The notes under the pieces: model-generated | Databases searched by the model: none | Seen by the model: the letters and a program-made list of their open reading frames with translations, nothing else | What the model was told of the DNA's origin: nothing | Program-made: the position numbers and the translations under genes | Assembly: GCA_026388615.1 (NCBI GenBank) | Contig: JAPLJL010000019.1 | Span: 1 to 12,951 of the forward strand | Length of the DNA stretch: 12,951 nt | Source of the DNA: Pseudomonadota bacterium | GTDB lineage: Bacteria > Desulfobacterota > JAPLJL01 | Direction: 5' to 3' | Shown: piece by piece, positions 1 to 6,664 of the stretch | Position numbering within the stretch: the stretch's first letter is position 1 | How the letters are laid out: every line of letters starts with the position of its first letter

Positions 1-1
1 T

Positions 2-670
2 TCCGTAACCATCCCCCATAAAACCACGGTCATTCCCTTCCTGGACGGAATCGAGGAAGTGGCCCGAAAAATTGGCGCGGTCAATACCATTATTAACGAC
101 CAGGGCCGGCTCACCGGCTACAACACCGACGGGACCGCCGCGCTCCGGGCTTTGCAGGAAGCCGGAATTGAGACCCGGGAAAAATCGGTCCTGGTTCTCG
201 GCTCCGGGGGAGCCGCCCGCGCCCTCACCTTCACCCTGGCGATGAAATCCCCTCCGGCCAGTTTGAAAATCCTGGGAGTAATCCCGGACGAGTTGAGCAA
301 CCTGGTCCGGGACCTCCGGGAAAAAACCGGGGTCAAGGTTTCCGGGGATCCTTTGGAGGAATCCGTCCTCCAGCGGTTCCTGCCCGAGAGCGAGATCCTG
401 CTGCAGACCACCCCGGTGGGGATGCATCCCCATTCCGATAAAACCCTGGTGCCCAACCGTCTCCTCCATTCCCGCCTCCAGGTATTCGAGGTGATCTACA
501 ACCCCCGTCAAACCCGCCTGCTCCGGGAATCGGAAGCCCGGGGGCTTACGGTCGCCTCGGGGCTGGAGATGTTCGTTTACCAGGCCGCCGACCAATTCAA
601 AATGTTCACCGGCGAAGAAGCTCCCTTGGCCCTGATGCGGAAGATCGTGCTGGAGAAGCTCGCCCTATAA
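2..670 (+). CDS. aroE: Shikimate dehydrogenase, 5'-truncated
   Basis: NADPH-dependent reduction of 3-dehydroshikimate to shikimate in aromatic amino acid synthesis; cytoplasmic. The reading frame is open from base 2 and the gene starts outside the window. The visible 222 residues begin at the substrate-binding VTIPHK motif, whose Lys (codon 20-22) is the catalytic lysine of the family. Next come GAVNTI, GYNTDG (catalytic Asp codon at 128-130) and the NADP-binding loop VLGSGGAARA. A full AroE has roughly 270-290 residues, so only about the first 50-60 are missing. A GTG at 59 lies inside the conserved region and is not a start. Some bacteria fuse AroE to AroD; the cut prevents checking this. 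aroK lies downstream, so the two shikimate genes are neighbours but are separated by a 250-bp repeat-filled gap. No terminator is evident after the stop. Confidence 0.96.
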   Translation, partial: SVTIPHKTTVIPFLDGIEEVARKIGAVNTIINDQGRLTGYNTDGTAALRALQEAGIETREKSVLVLGSGGAARALTFTLAMKSPPASLKILGVIPDELSNLVRDLREKTGVKVSGDPLEESVLQRFLPESEILLQTTPVGMHPHSDKTLVPNRLLHSRLQVFEVIYNPRQTRLLRESEARGLTVASGLEMFVYQAADQFKMFTGEEAPLALMRKIVLEKLAL

Positions 671-683
671 AGTCATAAACATG

Positions 684-911
684 AGGGTTCCAGGGTCCTA
701 GGGGTCAAGGGGCCAAGAGAGAATATCAAGTTCAAATGCCAAAGCCCAAAGTTCAAATAAAGTTCAAAAAACAAAAAAAATATAAACCTGCTTTTACATT
801 TTGAGGTGATTTCTTTGAATTTTGAACTTGGAACTTTGACATTATTTTGACATTTGGATTTTGAACTTTGAACTTATTATTGAACCCTCGAACCCTGGAA
901 CCCTAGAACCC
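684..911. repeat. Inverted heptad-repeat element between aroE and aroK
   Basis: This fills nearly the whole 671-920 gap. From 684 to 718 the sequence steps in 7-bp units (AGGGTTC, CAGGGTC and so on). From 726 to 760 the units carry CAAA (CAAATGC, CAAAGTT). After a unique AT-rich centre (about 768-813), the complementary type appears: TTTGAAC-like units at 814-841 and 853-873, then an 8-bp series ending in GAACCC at 881-911. The right arm, reverse-complemented, reproduces the left arm in order (GGGTTC units, then TTCAAA/CCAAA units), so the element is one imperfect palindrome. The right arm also contains two TTGACA hexamers (836-841, 847-852) and TATTAT (875-880). Their spacing (22 bp for the nearer pair) is too long for a normal sigma-70 promoter. 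The element ends 9 bp before the aroK ATG. No open reading frame is supported here. Confidence 0.85.
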
Positions 912-920
912 TTTTAGATT

Positions 921-1460
921 ATGAACATCGTTCTGATCGGCTACCGGGGCACCGGAAAATCCACCGTGGCCCTGGCTCTGGCCCGGATCCTGAAACGCGA
1001 GACGGTCTCGCTCGATGAAACCATCGTCCGCGCCGCCGGCTTTTCCATCCCCGAAATTGTGAAACGCTCCGGCTGGGACCACTTCCGGGACCTGGAGTCC
1101 CAAGCGGTCGGCGAGATCTCGAAACGCGACAACCTGATCATCGACAGCGGGGGCGGGGTGATCCTCCGGGACGAAAACACCCAGGCCCTGAAATCGAATG
1201 GTTTCCTCGTTCTTCTTTCGGCCGACCGGGACACCATCGTCAAAAGGATTCAATCCGGAGCCGACCGGCCCTCCCTGACCGGGCAGAAATCCTTCGTCGC
1301 GGAGGTGGAAGAAGTCCTGAAGCAACGGATGCCCAAATACCTGGCGGCGGCGGATTTTCAAATCGACACCGGCCGGCTCAGTCCGGAGGCGATCGCGGAC
1401 CGAATTATCCAGGAACTTAAAAATCGGAATATAATCAAATCCGATGCCGACCCCCGATAA
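921..1460 (+). CDS. aroK: Shikimate kinase
   Basis: ATP-dependent 3-phosphorylation of shikimate; cytoplasmic monomer. The 179 residues match the family length (about 170-180). Visible motifs are the Walker A loop GYRGTGKST (residues 7-15), Asp32 and Arg56 at the expected shikimate-binding positions (SLDETI, HFRDLE), DSGGGV (75-80), and the lid arginine in ADRPSL (Arg116). The sequence style (NIVLIGYRGTGKS, GWDHFRDLE) resembles shikimate kinases of delta-proteobacterial type, which is a recollection and not a search result. The ATG follows the heptad element by 9 bp, and the intervening bases hold no Shine-Dalgarno sequence, so initiation is probably weak or leaderless-like. The 3' end overlaps the next gene by 17 bp. 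Confidence 0.95.
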   Translation: MNIVLIGYRGTGKSTVALALARILKRETVSLDETIVRAAGFSIPEIVKRSGWDHFRDLESQAVGEISKRDNLIIDSGGGVILRDENTQALKSNGFLVLLSADRDTIVKRIQSGADRPSLTGQKSFVAEVEEVLKQRMPKYLAAADFQIDTGRLSPEAIADRIIQELKNRNIIKSDADPR

Positions 1461-1947
1461 ACTTCGTTCCTTTCAGAATTGGCACGACGCGCTTCGGCGT
1501 TTCCTCCGATGCCTGCCGGTCCAGGGCCAGCCCGCCTGGTTCCTGGCCAGCTTGGCTCCTGAACCCCGGCTCCACATCCGGATCGAGAATGAAGAGAAGC
1601 CGTCCTGGCCGCCGGTAACCCCGGATCCCCCTTTCATCTCCATTACCGGAACCTCCGCCGCTTTTGAGAAAATCCAATCCGGACAGCTCACCCTGGCCGG
1701 CGCCTATATGCGGGGTGAGATCAAGATCTTTCCCGCCCGGCCCCTGATCATGAACCGGCTTTATCTCGCTTCCCTTTCCCACGCCTTTTTAAAAACCCGC
1801 CGGCCGGCCGCCCGGCGGCTCCTTTCCCGGCTGGCCCCGGCCTTCCTCCTCCGGCACCTGCTCTCCCCCGCCCTTGGTCTCGGCGGCCGGGTACTCAAAT
1901 CCGACCGCCTCCGGAATCTCTTCGTCAAAATTGCCAAGCGCGCCTAA
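1444..1947 (+). CDS. SCP2-like (sterol carrier protein 2 fold) small protein
   Basis: A 167-residue protein starting inside the end of aroK (17-bp overlap), so probably translationally coupled to it. The middle (residues about 64-105) reads like an SCP2 domain: a beta strand FISITG, a helix AFEKIQSGQLTLAGAYM, then RGEIKIFP, close to the usual pattern 'G...SGEL...AYMxGKLKI'. SCP2 domains bind lipids or other hydrophobic ligands. The substrate is not predictable. The C-terminus (about 118-167) is very basic (runs of RR, LLSRL, KIAKRA) and could be an amphipathic helix at a membrane or nucleic-acid surface. No signal peptide is seen. Context (aroK upstream, ruvX 21 bp downstream) says operon membership but not function. 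The ATG at 1444 is the only sensible start; no clear Shine-Dalgarno precedes it. Confidence 0.75.
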   Translation: MPTPDKLRSFQNWHDALRRFLRCLPVQGQPAWFLASLAPEPRLHIRIENEEKPSWPPVTPDPPFISITGTSAAFEKIQSGQLTLAGAYMRGEIKIFPARPLIMNRLYLASLSHAFLKTRRPAARRLLSRLAPAFLLRHLLSPALGLGGRVLKSDRLRNLFVKIAKRA

Positions 1948-1968
1948 ATCCCGCATACTTTTCCAATC

Positions 1969-2394
1969 ATGCGGATCTTGGCCCTGGATATCGGAGAAAA
2001 ACGGATCGGGGTTTCCCTTTCCGACGAACTCGGAATCACCGCCCAAGGCCTGGAGACCATTAACCGGACCAAGTTAAGCGAGGACATCGACAAAATCCGC
2101 CAGATCGTCACCGGCGCCGGGGTCACTGAAATCGTATTGGGCCTACCCCTCAACCTGGATGGATCCGAGGGGCAGTCGGCCCAGAAGGCTATGGACTTCG
2201 CGGTCATTCTGCGCCGGGACCTCGGAGTCGACGTGATCCTCTGGGACGAGCGGCTTTCTACCGTAGCGGCGGAAAGGAGCCTCCTCGAGGGTGATCTTTC
2301 CCGCCGGCGGCGCAAACAGCTCCGCGACCAGGTGGCGGCCACCCTGATCCTCCAGGGCTACCTCGACAGTCTCTCTCATTCCGGCGCGAACTGA
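1969..2394 (+). CDS. ruvX: RuvX/YqgF-type RNase H-fold nuclease
   Basis: Putative pre-16S rRNA nuclease of the YqgF family, which in E. coli is implicated in 16S rRNA 5'-end maturation; cytoplasmic. At 141 residues it has the family length. Conserved features are ALDIGEKRIGV with metal-binding Asp7, VLGLPLNLDGSEG in the centre, WDERLST carrying a second acidic site, and a C-terminal DQVAATLILQGYL helix with the third Asp. All three catalytic acidic positions are therefore present. It lies 21 bp after the SCP2-like gene and 1 bp before mltG. The ruvX-mltG pair is common in bacteria, which supports both calls. The leader shows no Shine-Dalgarno, consistent with translation coupled to the upstream gene. 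Confidence 0.93.
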   Translation: MRILALDIGEKRIGVSLSDELGITAQGLETINRTKLSEDIDKIRQIVTGAGVTEIVLGLPLNLDGSEGQSAQKAMDFAVILRRDLGVDVILWDERLSTVAAERSLLEGDLSRRRRKQLRDQVAATLILQGYLDSLSHSGAN

Positions 2395-2395
2395 A

Positions 2396-3484
2396 ATGGA
2401 TCTCCGGGCCCGCAGGCTGTCCCTGCTGTTTACCATTATTTTCACGATTTTTTTCTGGACCGCCGCGATCCGGGTCCTGTTCCTGCTCTACTCCCCTTAC
2501 CCTCCCTCTCCAGCGGGGCCGAAAATCCTGATCGAGATCCCGGCGGGAACCGGCCTGAAGGGCACCGCGAAAATCCTGGCCCGGAACGGCATCATCCCCT
2601 CCATCCCGGTCTTTGTTCTCTTCGGGTACGTCCGCGGGGCCAGTGCCGAGATCAAGGCCGGCACTTACGAATTCTCCCTGCCGGTCGCCCCGGTCCAGCT
2701 GCTCCGGGACCTAGCCTCGGGCCGGATCAAGGTTTACCGGGTGACGATCCCGGAAGGGTACAACCTATTCCAGATCGCCGAAGCCCTGGCCGCCGCGGGG
2801 ATCACCGTCCGGGAGGGATTTCTCCAGGCCGCCCGCGACCCGGGACTCCTCTCCGACCTCAAAATTCCCGGGGCTTCCGCGGAAGGATTCCTTTACCCGG
2901 ACACCTATTATTTCGCCCGCGGGATCAACCCGGAGCTGGTTGTGCAGAAGATGGCGGGGAAGTTCTGGGAGATCTTTGCTCCCCTCTGGGAGGAAGCCGG
3001 CCCGGAGACGAAGTCTTCCCTCACCCCGGAAAGGATCGTGATCCTGGCCTCGGTGATCGAAAAGGAAACTGCCGATCCGGCCGAGCGCCCGCTGATCGCC
3101 GCCGCTTTTTTAAACCGTCTGAAGAAGAAAATGCGGCTGGATTCCGACCCCACGGTGATTTACGGGATCTGGGACATGTTTAACGGCAACCTGCGCCGGA
3201 AGGACCTCGAAAATCCGACCCCCTACAACACCTACCGGATTCACGGGCTCCCGGCCGGCCCGATTGCCAATCCGGGACGGGATTCCCTCTGGGCCGTTCT
3301 TCACCCGGCCCCGGTCCCCTATCTGTATTTCGTTTCCCGGAATGACGGCACCCACCAGTTCTCCTCCACGCTCACCGAGCATAACCGGTGGGTGTACCAA
3401 TACCAGAAAAGCCGCCGGCCTGTATCCCCAAAATCCCCGGCGGGAATTGAGCAAAAGGGCCGCCGCGCCAAAAAAGCCAAATAA
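2396..3484 (+). CDS. mltG: Endolytic murein transglycosylase (YceG/MltG)
   Basis: Cuts nascent glycan strands and so sets peptidoglycan strand length; anchored in the inner membrane with the catalytic domain outside. Residues 9-31 form one hydrophobic anchor (LSLLFTIIFTIFFW...) after a basic N-terminus. The LysM-like part follows (IPAGTGLKGTAKIL, IPEGYNLFQIAEAL), then the YceG catalytic core: GFLYPDTYYF, ILASVIEKETADP with the catalytic Glu at about residue 222, DSDPTVIYG, NTYRIHGLPAGPIANPG, and YFVSRNDGTHQFSSTLTEHN. The 362 residues match the family. The last 25 residues are Lys/Arg/Pro-rich and probably disordered. The ATG is 1 bp after the ruvX stop. This is the last gene of the left operon; a convergent gene begins beyond the repeat pair. 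Confidence 0.96.
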   Translation: MDLRARRLSLLFTIIFTIFFWTAAIRVLFLLYSPYPPSPAGPKILIEIPAGTGLKGTAKILARNGIIPSIPVFVLFGYVRGASAEIKAGTYEFSLPVAPVQLLRDLASGRIKVYRVTIPEGYNLFQIAEALAAAGITVREGFLQAARDPGLLSDLKIPGASAEGFLYPDTYYFARGINPELVVQKMAGKFWEIFAPLWEEAGPETKSSLTPERIVILASVIEKETADPAERPLIAAAFLNRLKKKMRLDSDPTVIYGIWDMFNGNLRRKDLENPTPYNTYRIHGLPAGPIANPGRDSLWAVLHPAPVPYLYFVSRNDGTHQFSSTLTEHNRWVYQYQKSRRPVSPKSPAGIEQKGRRAKKAK

Positions 3485-3485
3485 A

Positions 3486-3633
3486 CCGCAGGCGGCTTTG
3501 TCCGAGTCGGTTCAAAAGAGAGTCTGCGGCTATCAGTTTTTTCTAACCACCCAACCACCGAGCGACCTAACCCCCTTTATCTTGTGTCCAGTGACTGGTT
3601 TATCCCGGCCAGGGACGAGAGGCTACTTGTTTC
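3486..3633. repeat. Composite intergenic repeat, copy 1
   Basis: First of two diverged copies lying between mltG and rimO. In order it holds: a short inverted pair CCGCAG (3486-3491) / CTGCGG (3524-3529) with the sequence CTGCGGCTA; a T-run (3537-3542); a 7-bp-periodic tract at 3543-3570 (CTAACCA, GACCTAA among the units); TCTTGTG followed by GTGACTGG near 3591-3598; and ACTTGTTTC at 3625-3633. Copy 2 repeats the same blocks in the same order. No gene is supported in this stretch: a long + strand frame that crosses it is a shadow of mltG and ends inside the repeat. Confidence 0.75.
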
Positions 3634-3639
3634 AGAAAA

Positions 3640-3783
3640 CGCAGGCTTCCCTCGGCCACAATTCCTCGGGATCTGATCGAAAAACCTGCGGCTACCGGTC
3701 CCGAAGTTTTTTTCTGACCACCCAACTACCCAGCCACCTAATCACCTTCATTTTCTTGTGACTGGTTGCCGGTCACTTGTTTC
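3640..3783. repeat. Composite intergenic repeat, copy 2, entering rimO
   Basis: Second copy of the composite repeat: inverted pair CGCAGG (3640-3645) / CCTGCG (3685-3690) with CTGCGGCTA, a T-run (3706-3712), heptads at 3714-3741 (CTGACCA, CACCTAA), TTCTTGTGACTGGTT (3753-3767) and ACTTGTTTC (3775-3783). Compared with copy 1, the part between GTGACTGG and ACTTGTTTC is shortened, which creates a tight hairpin at 3758-3776. The final 36 bases (3748-3783) are at the same time the 3' end of rimO on the opposite strand, so the repeat contributes coding sequence. The two copies are direct repeats of one another. Confidence 0.78.
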
Positions 3784-5091
3784 TATGATTTCCCCCACCA
3801 GATCGTAGACCAGGGCGTCGACGATTCTCACCCGGTGAAAAGACCCCGGGGCCAGGTCGTCCCGGTAAATCTTGGTGATCCCGTCGATCTCCGGGGCCTG
3901 GCCGGGGGTCCGGGCGATGGTGATTTTCAGGTCGGGATCGAATGCTTCGATCAGGACCTCGGATTCCCGGCCGATCCGGGATTCGTTTCTCGATCGGGAA
4001 ATCTCCGCCTGCAAAGAAAGCAATTCCGCCTTCCGCTCCTCCTTCACTTTTTCCGGCACCTGGCCGGGCAGGCGGGCCGCGGGCGTCCCCGTCTCGGGGA
4101 AATAGCTAAAAGCCCCGAGGTGGTCGAATTCCATCTCCCGGACAAAATCCATAAGTTCCAGAAAATCCCTGGGGGTTTCTCCCGGAAAGCCCACCAGCAG
4201 GGTGGTGCGCAGGGCAATAGTGGGAATTCTCCGTCGGATTTTTTGAAGTCGACGACGGATCTCCTTCCCGGTCATCCCCCGGCCCATGGCTTTCAGAATC
4301 CGGTCGCTCGCGTGCTGGACCGGCACGTCCAGGTAGGGGACTGTTTTTTCGGCCTGCGCCAGGGTTTCGATCAGCTCCTCGGTTAATCCGCGGGGATGGG
4401 CGTAAAGGATCCGGATCCATTCGACCCCCCTGACCCGGTCCAGGTTTTTCAGGAGCCCGGAGAGGCCGATTCCACTTTTAAGGTCATTTCCATAGGCCGT
4501 CGTATCCTGGGCGATCAGGGTAAGTTCTTTGACTCCCTGAGCGGCCAGGCGCCGGGCCTCCCGGAGAATGGAATCCGGCGGCCGGCTCCGGAGTTCCCCC
4601 CGGATTTTCGGGATCAGGCAATAGCGGCAATGATTGGAACATCCCTCCGCGAGCTTAAGATAGGCCCGAAACGGCGGGGTGGAAATCACCCGGGGCAGGC
4701 GATGATCGGGCAGCCAAGAGGGTAAACCCCGGGCTATCCCGCCCGGCACCTTTCCCCTCACAATCTCCGCGATCCGGGGAAAATCATCCCAGCCGAGGAA
4801 AGCATCCACTTCGGGGAATTGCCCCGGCAGGGCATCGGGAAACCGCTGGGGCAGGCAGCCGGCAACAATCACCCGGCGGAACCGGCCCGCGGACTTCCAG
4901 ACCAAGGCCTCCCGGATGGAATTCTCCGCCTCCTCCACCGCCGGGCGGATGAAGGCGCAGGTGTTAACCACCACCGTGTCCGCCTCCTCGAGCCGGGTGG
5001 TGACGGCCAGCCCGGCCGCCGCGAGGCAGCCGACCAGGTGCTCGGAATCAACCAGATTTTTCGGACAGCCCAGACTGAGGAGAAGAACCGA
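3748..5091 (-). CDS. rimO: Ribosomal protein uS12 methylthiotransferase RimO, start unresolved
   Basis: Radical-SAM enzyme that methylthiolates the conserved aspartate of ribosomal protein S12. The N-terminal UPF0004 domain has three cluster cysteines in LGCPKNLVDSE, VVNTCAF and VAGCLPQR. The radical-SAM motif is EGCSNHCRYC (CxxxCxxC), and a C-terminal TRAM domain begins near ESEVLIEAF. LGCPKN plus the TRAM domain separates RimO from MiaB. The conserved protein begins about 5091 (SVLLLSLGCPKN), giving about 447 residues, the usual size. The frame stays open upstream to a stop at 5329-5331 yet contains no ATG, GTG or TTG before an internal GTG at 4972-4974, which would remove the first cysteine. 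A GTG at 5112-5114 is one frame off; one extra base in the CCCC run (5093-5096) would join it. The final residues ETSDRQPVTRK come from the adjacent repeat. It is downstream of the FHA gene on the same strand. Confidence 0.92.
   Translation of the reverse strand, partial: SVLLLSLGCPKNLVDSEHLVGCLAAAGLAVTTRLEEADTVVVNTCAFIRPAVEEAENSIREALVWKSAGRFRRVIVAGCLPQRFPDALPGQFPEVDAFLGWDDFPRIAEIVRGKVPGGIARGLPSWLPDHRLPRVISTPPFRAYLKLAEGCSNHCRYCLIPKIRGELRSRPPDSILREARRLAAQGVKELTLIAQDTTAYGNDLKSGIGLSGLLKNLDRVRGVEWIRILYAHPRGLTEELIETLAQAEKTVPYLDVPVQHASDRILKAMGRGMTGKEIRRRLQKIRRRIPTIALRTTLLVGFPGETPRDFLELMDFVREMEFDHLGAFSYFPETGTPAARLPGQVPEKVKEERKAELLSLQAEISRSRNESRIGRESEVLIEAFDPDLKITIARTPGQAPEIDGITKIYRDDLAPGSFHRVRIVDALVYDLVGEIIETSDRQPVTRK
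3758..3776. terminator. Hairpin in repeat copy 2, possible terminator for mltG
   Basis: GTGACTGG and CCGGTCAC pair over 8 bp (one G:T wobble) around a TTG loop. On the + strand the stem is followed by TTGTTTCT, a modest T-rich tail, so it could stop transcription arriving from mltG. On the - strand it lies inside the last rimO codons and is followed by A-rich sequence, so it would not be a classical terminator in that direction. Its function is inferred from shape only. Confidence 0.35.
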
Positions 5092-5183
5092 CGGGGTCCG
5101 GCGCGGACGGGCACGGACCTGATTCGGTTGGGGGCCCGGCCCTTTCCGGGCGGACCGATCGGCGGACCTGGATTTAACGTGTT

Positions 5184-5597
5184 TTATTTCGGTTTTACCT
5201 CGAAGCTGAGGACAGAATCGCCCAGCTGGAGCAGATCCCCGGTTCGGAGGGCCGCCCCTTCCACCTTTTTTCCATTCACGCAGGTTCCGTTCCGGCTCCC
5301 CAGGTCGATGAGAAAGAAGCGGTGATTTTTATAGACGATGGTGGCATGTTTGCGCGAGATTTTGTTGTCCGCGAGGGGCACAGCGGCATCTTTCTCCCTC
5401 CCGATGAAGATCGGAAGCTCTTCGGCCACGAAATTCGCGCCCTTGTCGGGACCGGCAACCACGCTGAATTCGACCTTCAAGTCCGGGGGCATCCTTTCAT
5501 CATCCGGCTTGAGCCCGAACTTGGTTTCCATCTTCTCATCGATCGGAGATTTCTTGCTCTCTTCCTCAAAATATTTGGAATCGAAATCCCTGCCCAC
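5184..5597 (-). CDS. FHA-domain protein
   Basis: A 137-residue cytoplasmic protein with one forkhead-associated domain (about residues 44-135), which binds phosphothreonine peptides. The ligand-binding signature is complete: Gly66-Arg67 (IGRE), Ser81-Arg82-x-His84 (SRKH), Ser101-Arg-Asn-Gly (GSRNGT) and Asn108-Gly109. The first 40 residues are charged and probably flexible, with a single Thr (Thr24, in METKF). This layout (short tail plus FHA) recalls small kinase-substrate FHA proteins, although the tail lacks an obvious double-Thr site. The start is GTG at 5595-5597, chosen because a perfect ribosome site sits 7 bp ahead. It is divergent from panE (57-bp gap to the nearest possible start there) and upstream of rimO. 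A Ser/Thr kinase lies in the same window at 9511-12081; a link between them is only inferred. Confidence 0.92.
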   Translation of the reverse strand: MGRDFDSKYFEEESKKSPIDEKMETKFGLKPDDERMPPDLKVEFSVVAGPDKGANFVAEELPIFIGREKDAAVPLADNKISRKHATIVYKNHRFFLIDLGSRNGTCVNGKKVEGAALRTGDLLQLGDSVLSFEVKPK

Positions 5598-5604
5598 TGT
5601 TTAT

Positions 5605-5612
5605 CCCTCCTT
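5605..5612 (-). promoter_or_regulatory. Strong ribosome binding site of the FHA gene
   Basis: Read on the - strand, AAGGAGGG lies 7 bp before the GTG codon at 5595-5597. It is the best Shine-Dalgarno in the window and fixes this GTG as the start of the FHA protein. Confidence 0.8.
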
Positions 5613-5647
5613 AATGCCGTTTAATTCTTTCCTTCCCTTCCAAGCTA

Positions 5648-5653
5648 TATAAT
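5648..5653 (+). promoter_or_regulatory. Candidate -10 element for panE
   Basis: A perfect TATAAT stands in the short divergent gap. Transcription would begin near 5660, leaving a leader of about 30 bases before the TTG at 5691. An ATG at 5655 would then be too close to the start of transcription, which supports the TTG. No convincing -35 hexamer is seen 16-18 bp upstream, so the promoter call is tentative. Confidence 0.4.
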
Positions 5654-5690
5654 AATGTTAAATGGGCAAAAGAGTAAACTTGGAGGTATT

Positions 5691-6626
5691 TTGAAAATCG
5701 CGGTCATCGGGGCCGGAGCCACGGGAAGTCTGTTCACCTGGTTTTTCCACCGAGCGGGGGAAGAGGTCTGGCTGCTGGACATCCATCCCGACCGGGCGGA
5801 GATCATCCGGCAAAACGGAATTACCCTGGAAGGCATCAGCGGGGATCACCGTTTTTCCCCCCGGATCGCCCTGGATCCCCGGGAAATCGGACCGGTGGAC
5901 CTCGTACTCATCGCGGTCAAATCCTACCATACCGAGGCCGCGGTGGAGTCCGCGGCGCAGCTTTTGTCCCGGGGAGCCTTCGTGCTCACCCTGCAAAACG
6001 GGATCGGAAACCTGGAAAAAATCGCGGCAGCGGTGGGAAAGGACCGAACCCTGGGGGGAAGCACCGCGCAAGGATCCACCCTGCTCGGTCCGGGCCGGAT
6101 CCGCCACGCCGGGAAAGGCGATACCATCATCGGCGAGATTTCCGGACCTCCGACGGAAAGGGTGGAGAAAATTGTCACCGCCCTCCGGCAGGGCGGGGCG
6201 GAAGCCAATTCCACCTCCAATCTGGAGGGAGTCATCTGGGGCAAGATCCTGGTCAACGCCGGGATCAACCCCCTGACCGCGCTCACCCGGCTTAAAAACG
6301 GTGAGCTCTTAAACTATCCCGGAACCCGCGCGGTGATGCAGGCGGCGGTCTCGGAAGGAGAAAAAATCGCCCAGGTAAAAAACATCCGGCTCCCTTACGA
6401 GGACGCGATCACCCGGACGGAAGCGGTCTGCCGCGCTACCGCCGGGAATATTTCCTCGATGCTTCAGGATGTCCTGAAAAGAAAACGGACCGAAATTGCC
6501 AACATCAACGGTGCCCTGGCCCGGGAAGGTGAAACCCTGGGCATCCCCACCCCGGTCAACCAGACCCTGGCCGGCCTGGTCCAGGCCCTGGAAGAAAGCT
6601 ATTCCCAGCGGGTTGAAAACCTCTGA
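5691..6626 (+). CDS. panE: 2-dehydropantoate 2-reductase (ketopantoate reductase)
   Basis: NADPH-dependent reduction of ketopantoate to pantoate in pantothenate/CoA synthesis; cytoplasmic. The chosen start is TTG at 5691: it gives the family N-terminus (KIAVIGAGATGS) and has GGAGG at 5682-5686, 4 bp upstream. An in-frame ATG at 5655 would add 12 atypical residues across that ribosome site. The 311 residues match the family. Motifs: Rossmann loop GAGATG (7-12), LIAVKSYHT, LTLQNGIGN, the catalytic Lys in VIWGKILVNAGINPLTAL, and the C-terminal substrate-binding pair in NISSMLQD and KRTEIANINGA. All active-site residues are present. No other pantothenate gene is nearby. The next gene follows after a 53-bp gap containing heptad repeats. 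Confidence 0.94.
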   Translation: MKIAVIGAGATGSLFTWFFHRAGEEVWLLDIHPDRAEIIRQNGITLEGISGDHRFSPRIALDPREIGPVDLVLIAVKSYHTEAAVESAAQLLSRGAFVLTLQNGIGNLEKIAAAVGKDRTLGGSTAQGSTLLGPGRIRHAGKGDTIIGEISGPPTERVEKIVTALRQGGAEANSTSNLEGVIWGKILVNAGINPLTALTRLKNGELLNYPGTRAVMQAAVSEGEKIAQVKNIRLPYEDAITRTEAVCRATAGNISSMLQDVLKRKRTEIANINGALAREGETLGIPTPVNQTLAGLVQALEESYSQRVENL

Positions 6627-6629
6627 AAC

Positions 6630-6664
6630 CCAATGGCCAATAACCAAATTCCAATTTCCAAACT
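6630..6664. repeat. CCAANNN heptad array between panE and the lipoprotein gene
   Basis: Five consecutive 7-bp units all begin with CCAA (for example CCAATGG, CCAATAA, CCAATTT), starting 3 bp after the panE stop. The array occupies two thirds of the gap and ends 15 bp before the next ATG. The units are the reverse complements of the TTGGNNN units found at 9457-9505. Confidence 0.85.

Noticed and set aside
836..880. Sigma-70 promoter for aroK from TTGACA and TATTAT
   Set aside because: The nearer TTGACA is 22 bp from TATTAT, outside the normal 16-18 bp spacing; both hexamers are by-products of the heptad units.
684..911. CRISPR array
   Set aside because: The repeat units are 7-8 bp and contiguous with no spacers, and no cas gene is nearby.
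3264..3761. 165-codon + strand reading frame running from mltG into the repeats
   Set aside because: Its first part is mltG in another frame and its second part is the composite repeat; it contains no recognisable domain.
4869..5114. 81-codon - strand frame starting at GTG 5114
   Set aside because: As a protein it is Arg/Pro/Ser-rich noise overlapping conserved RimO sequence in another frame; only its GTG is of interest as a possible rimO start after a one-base correction.
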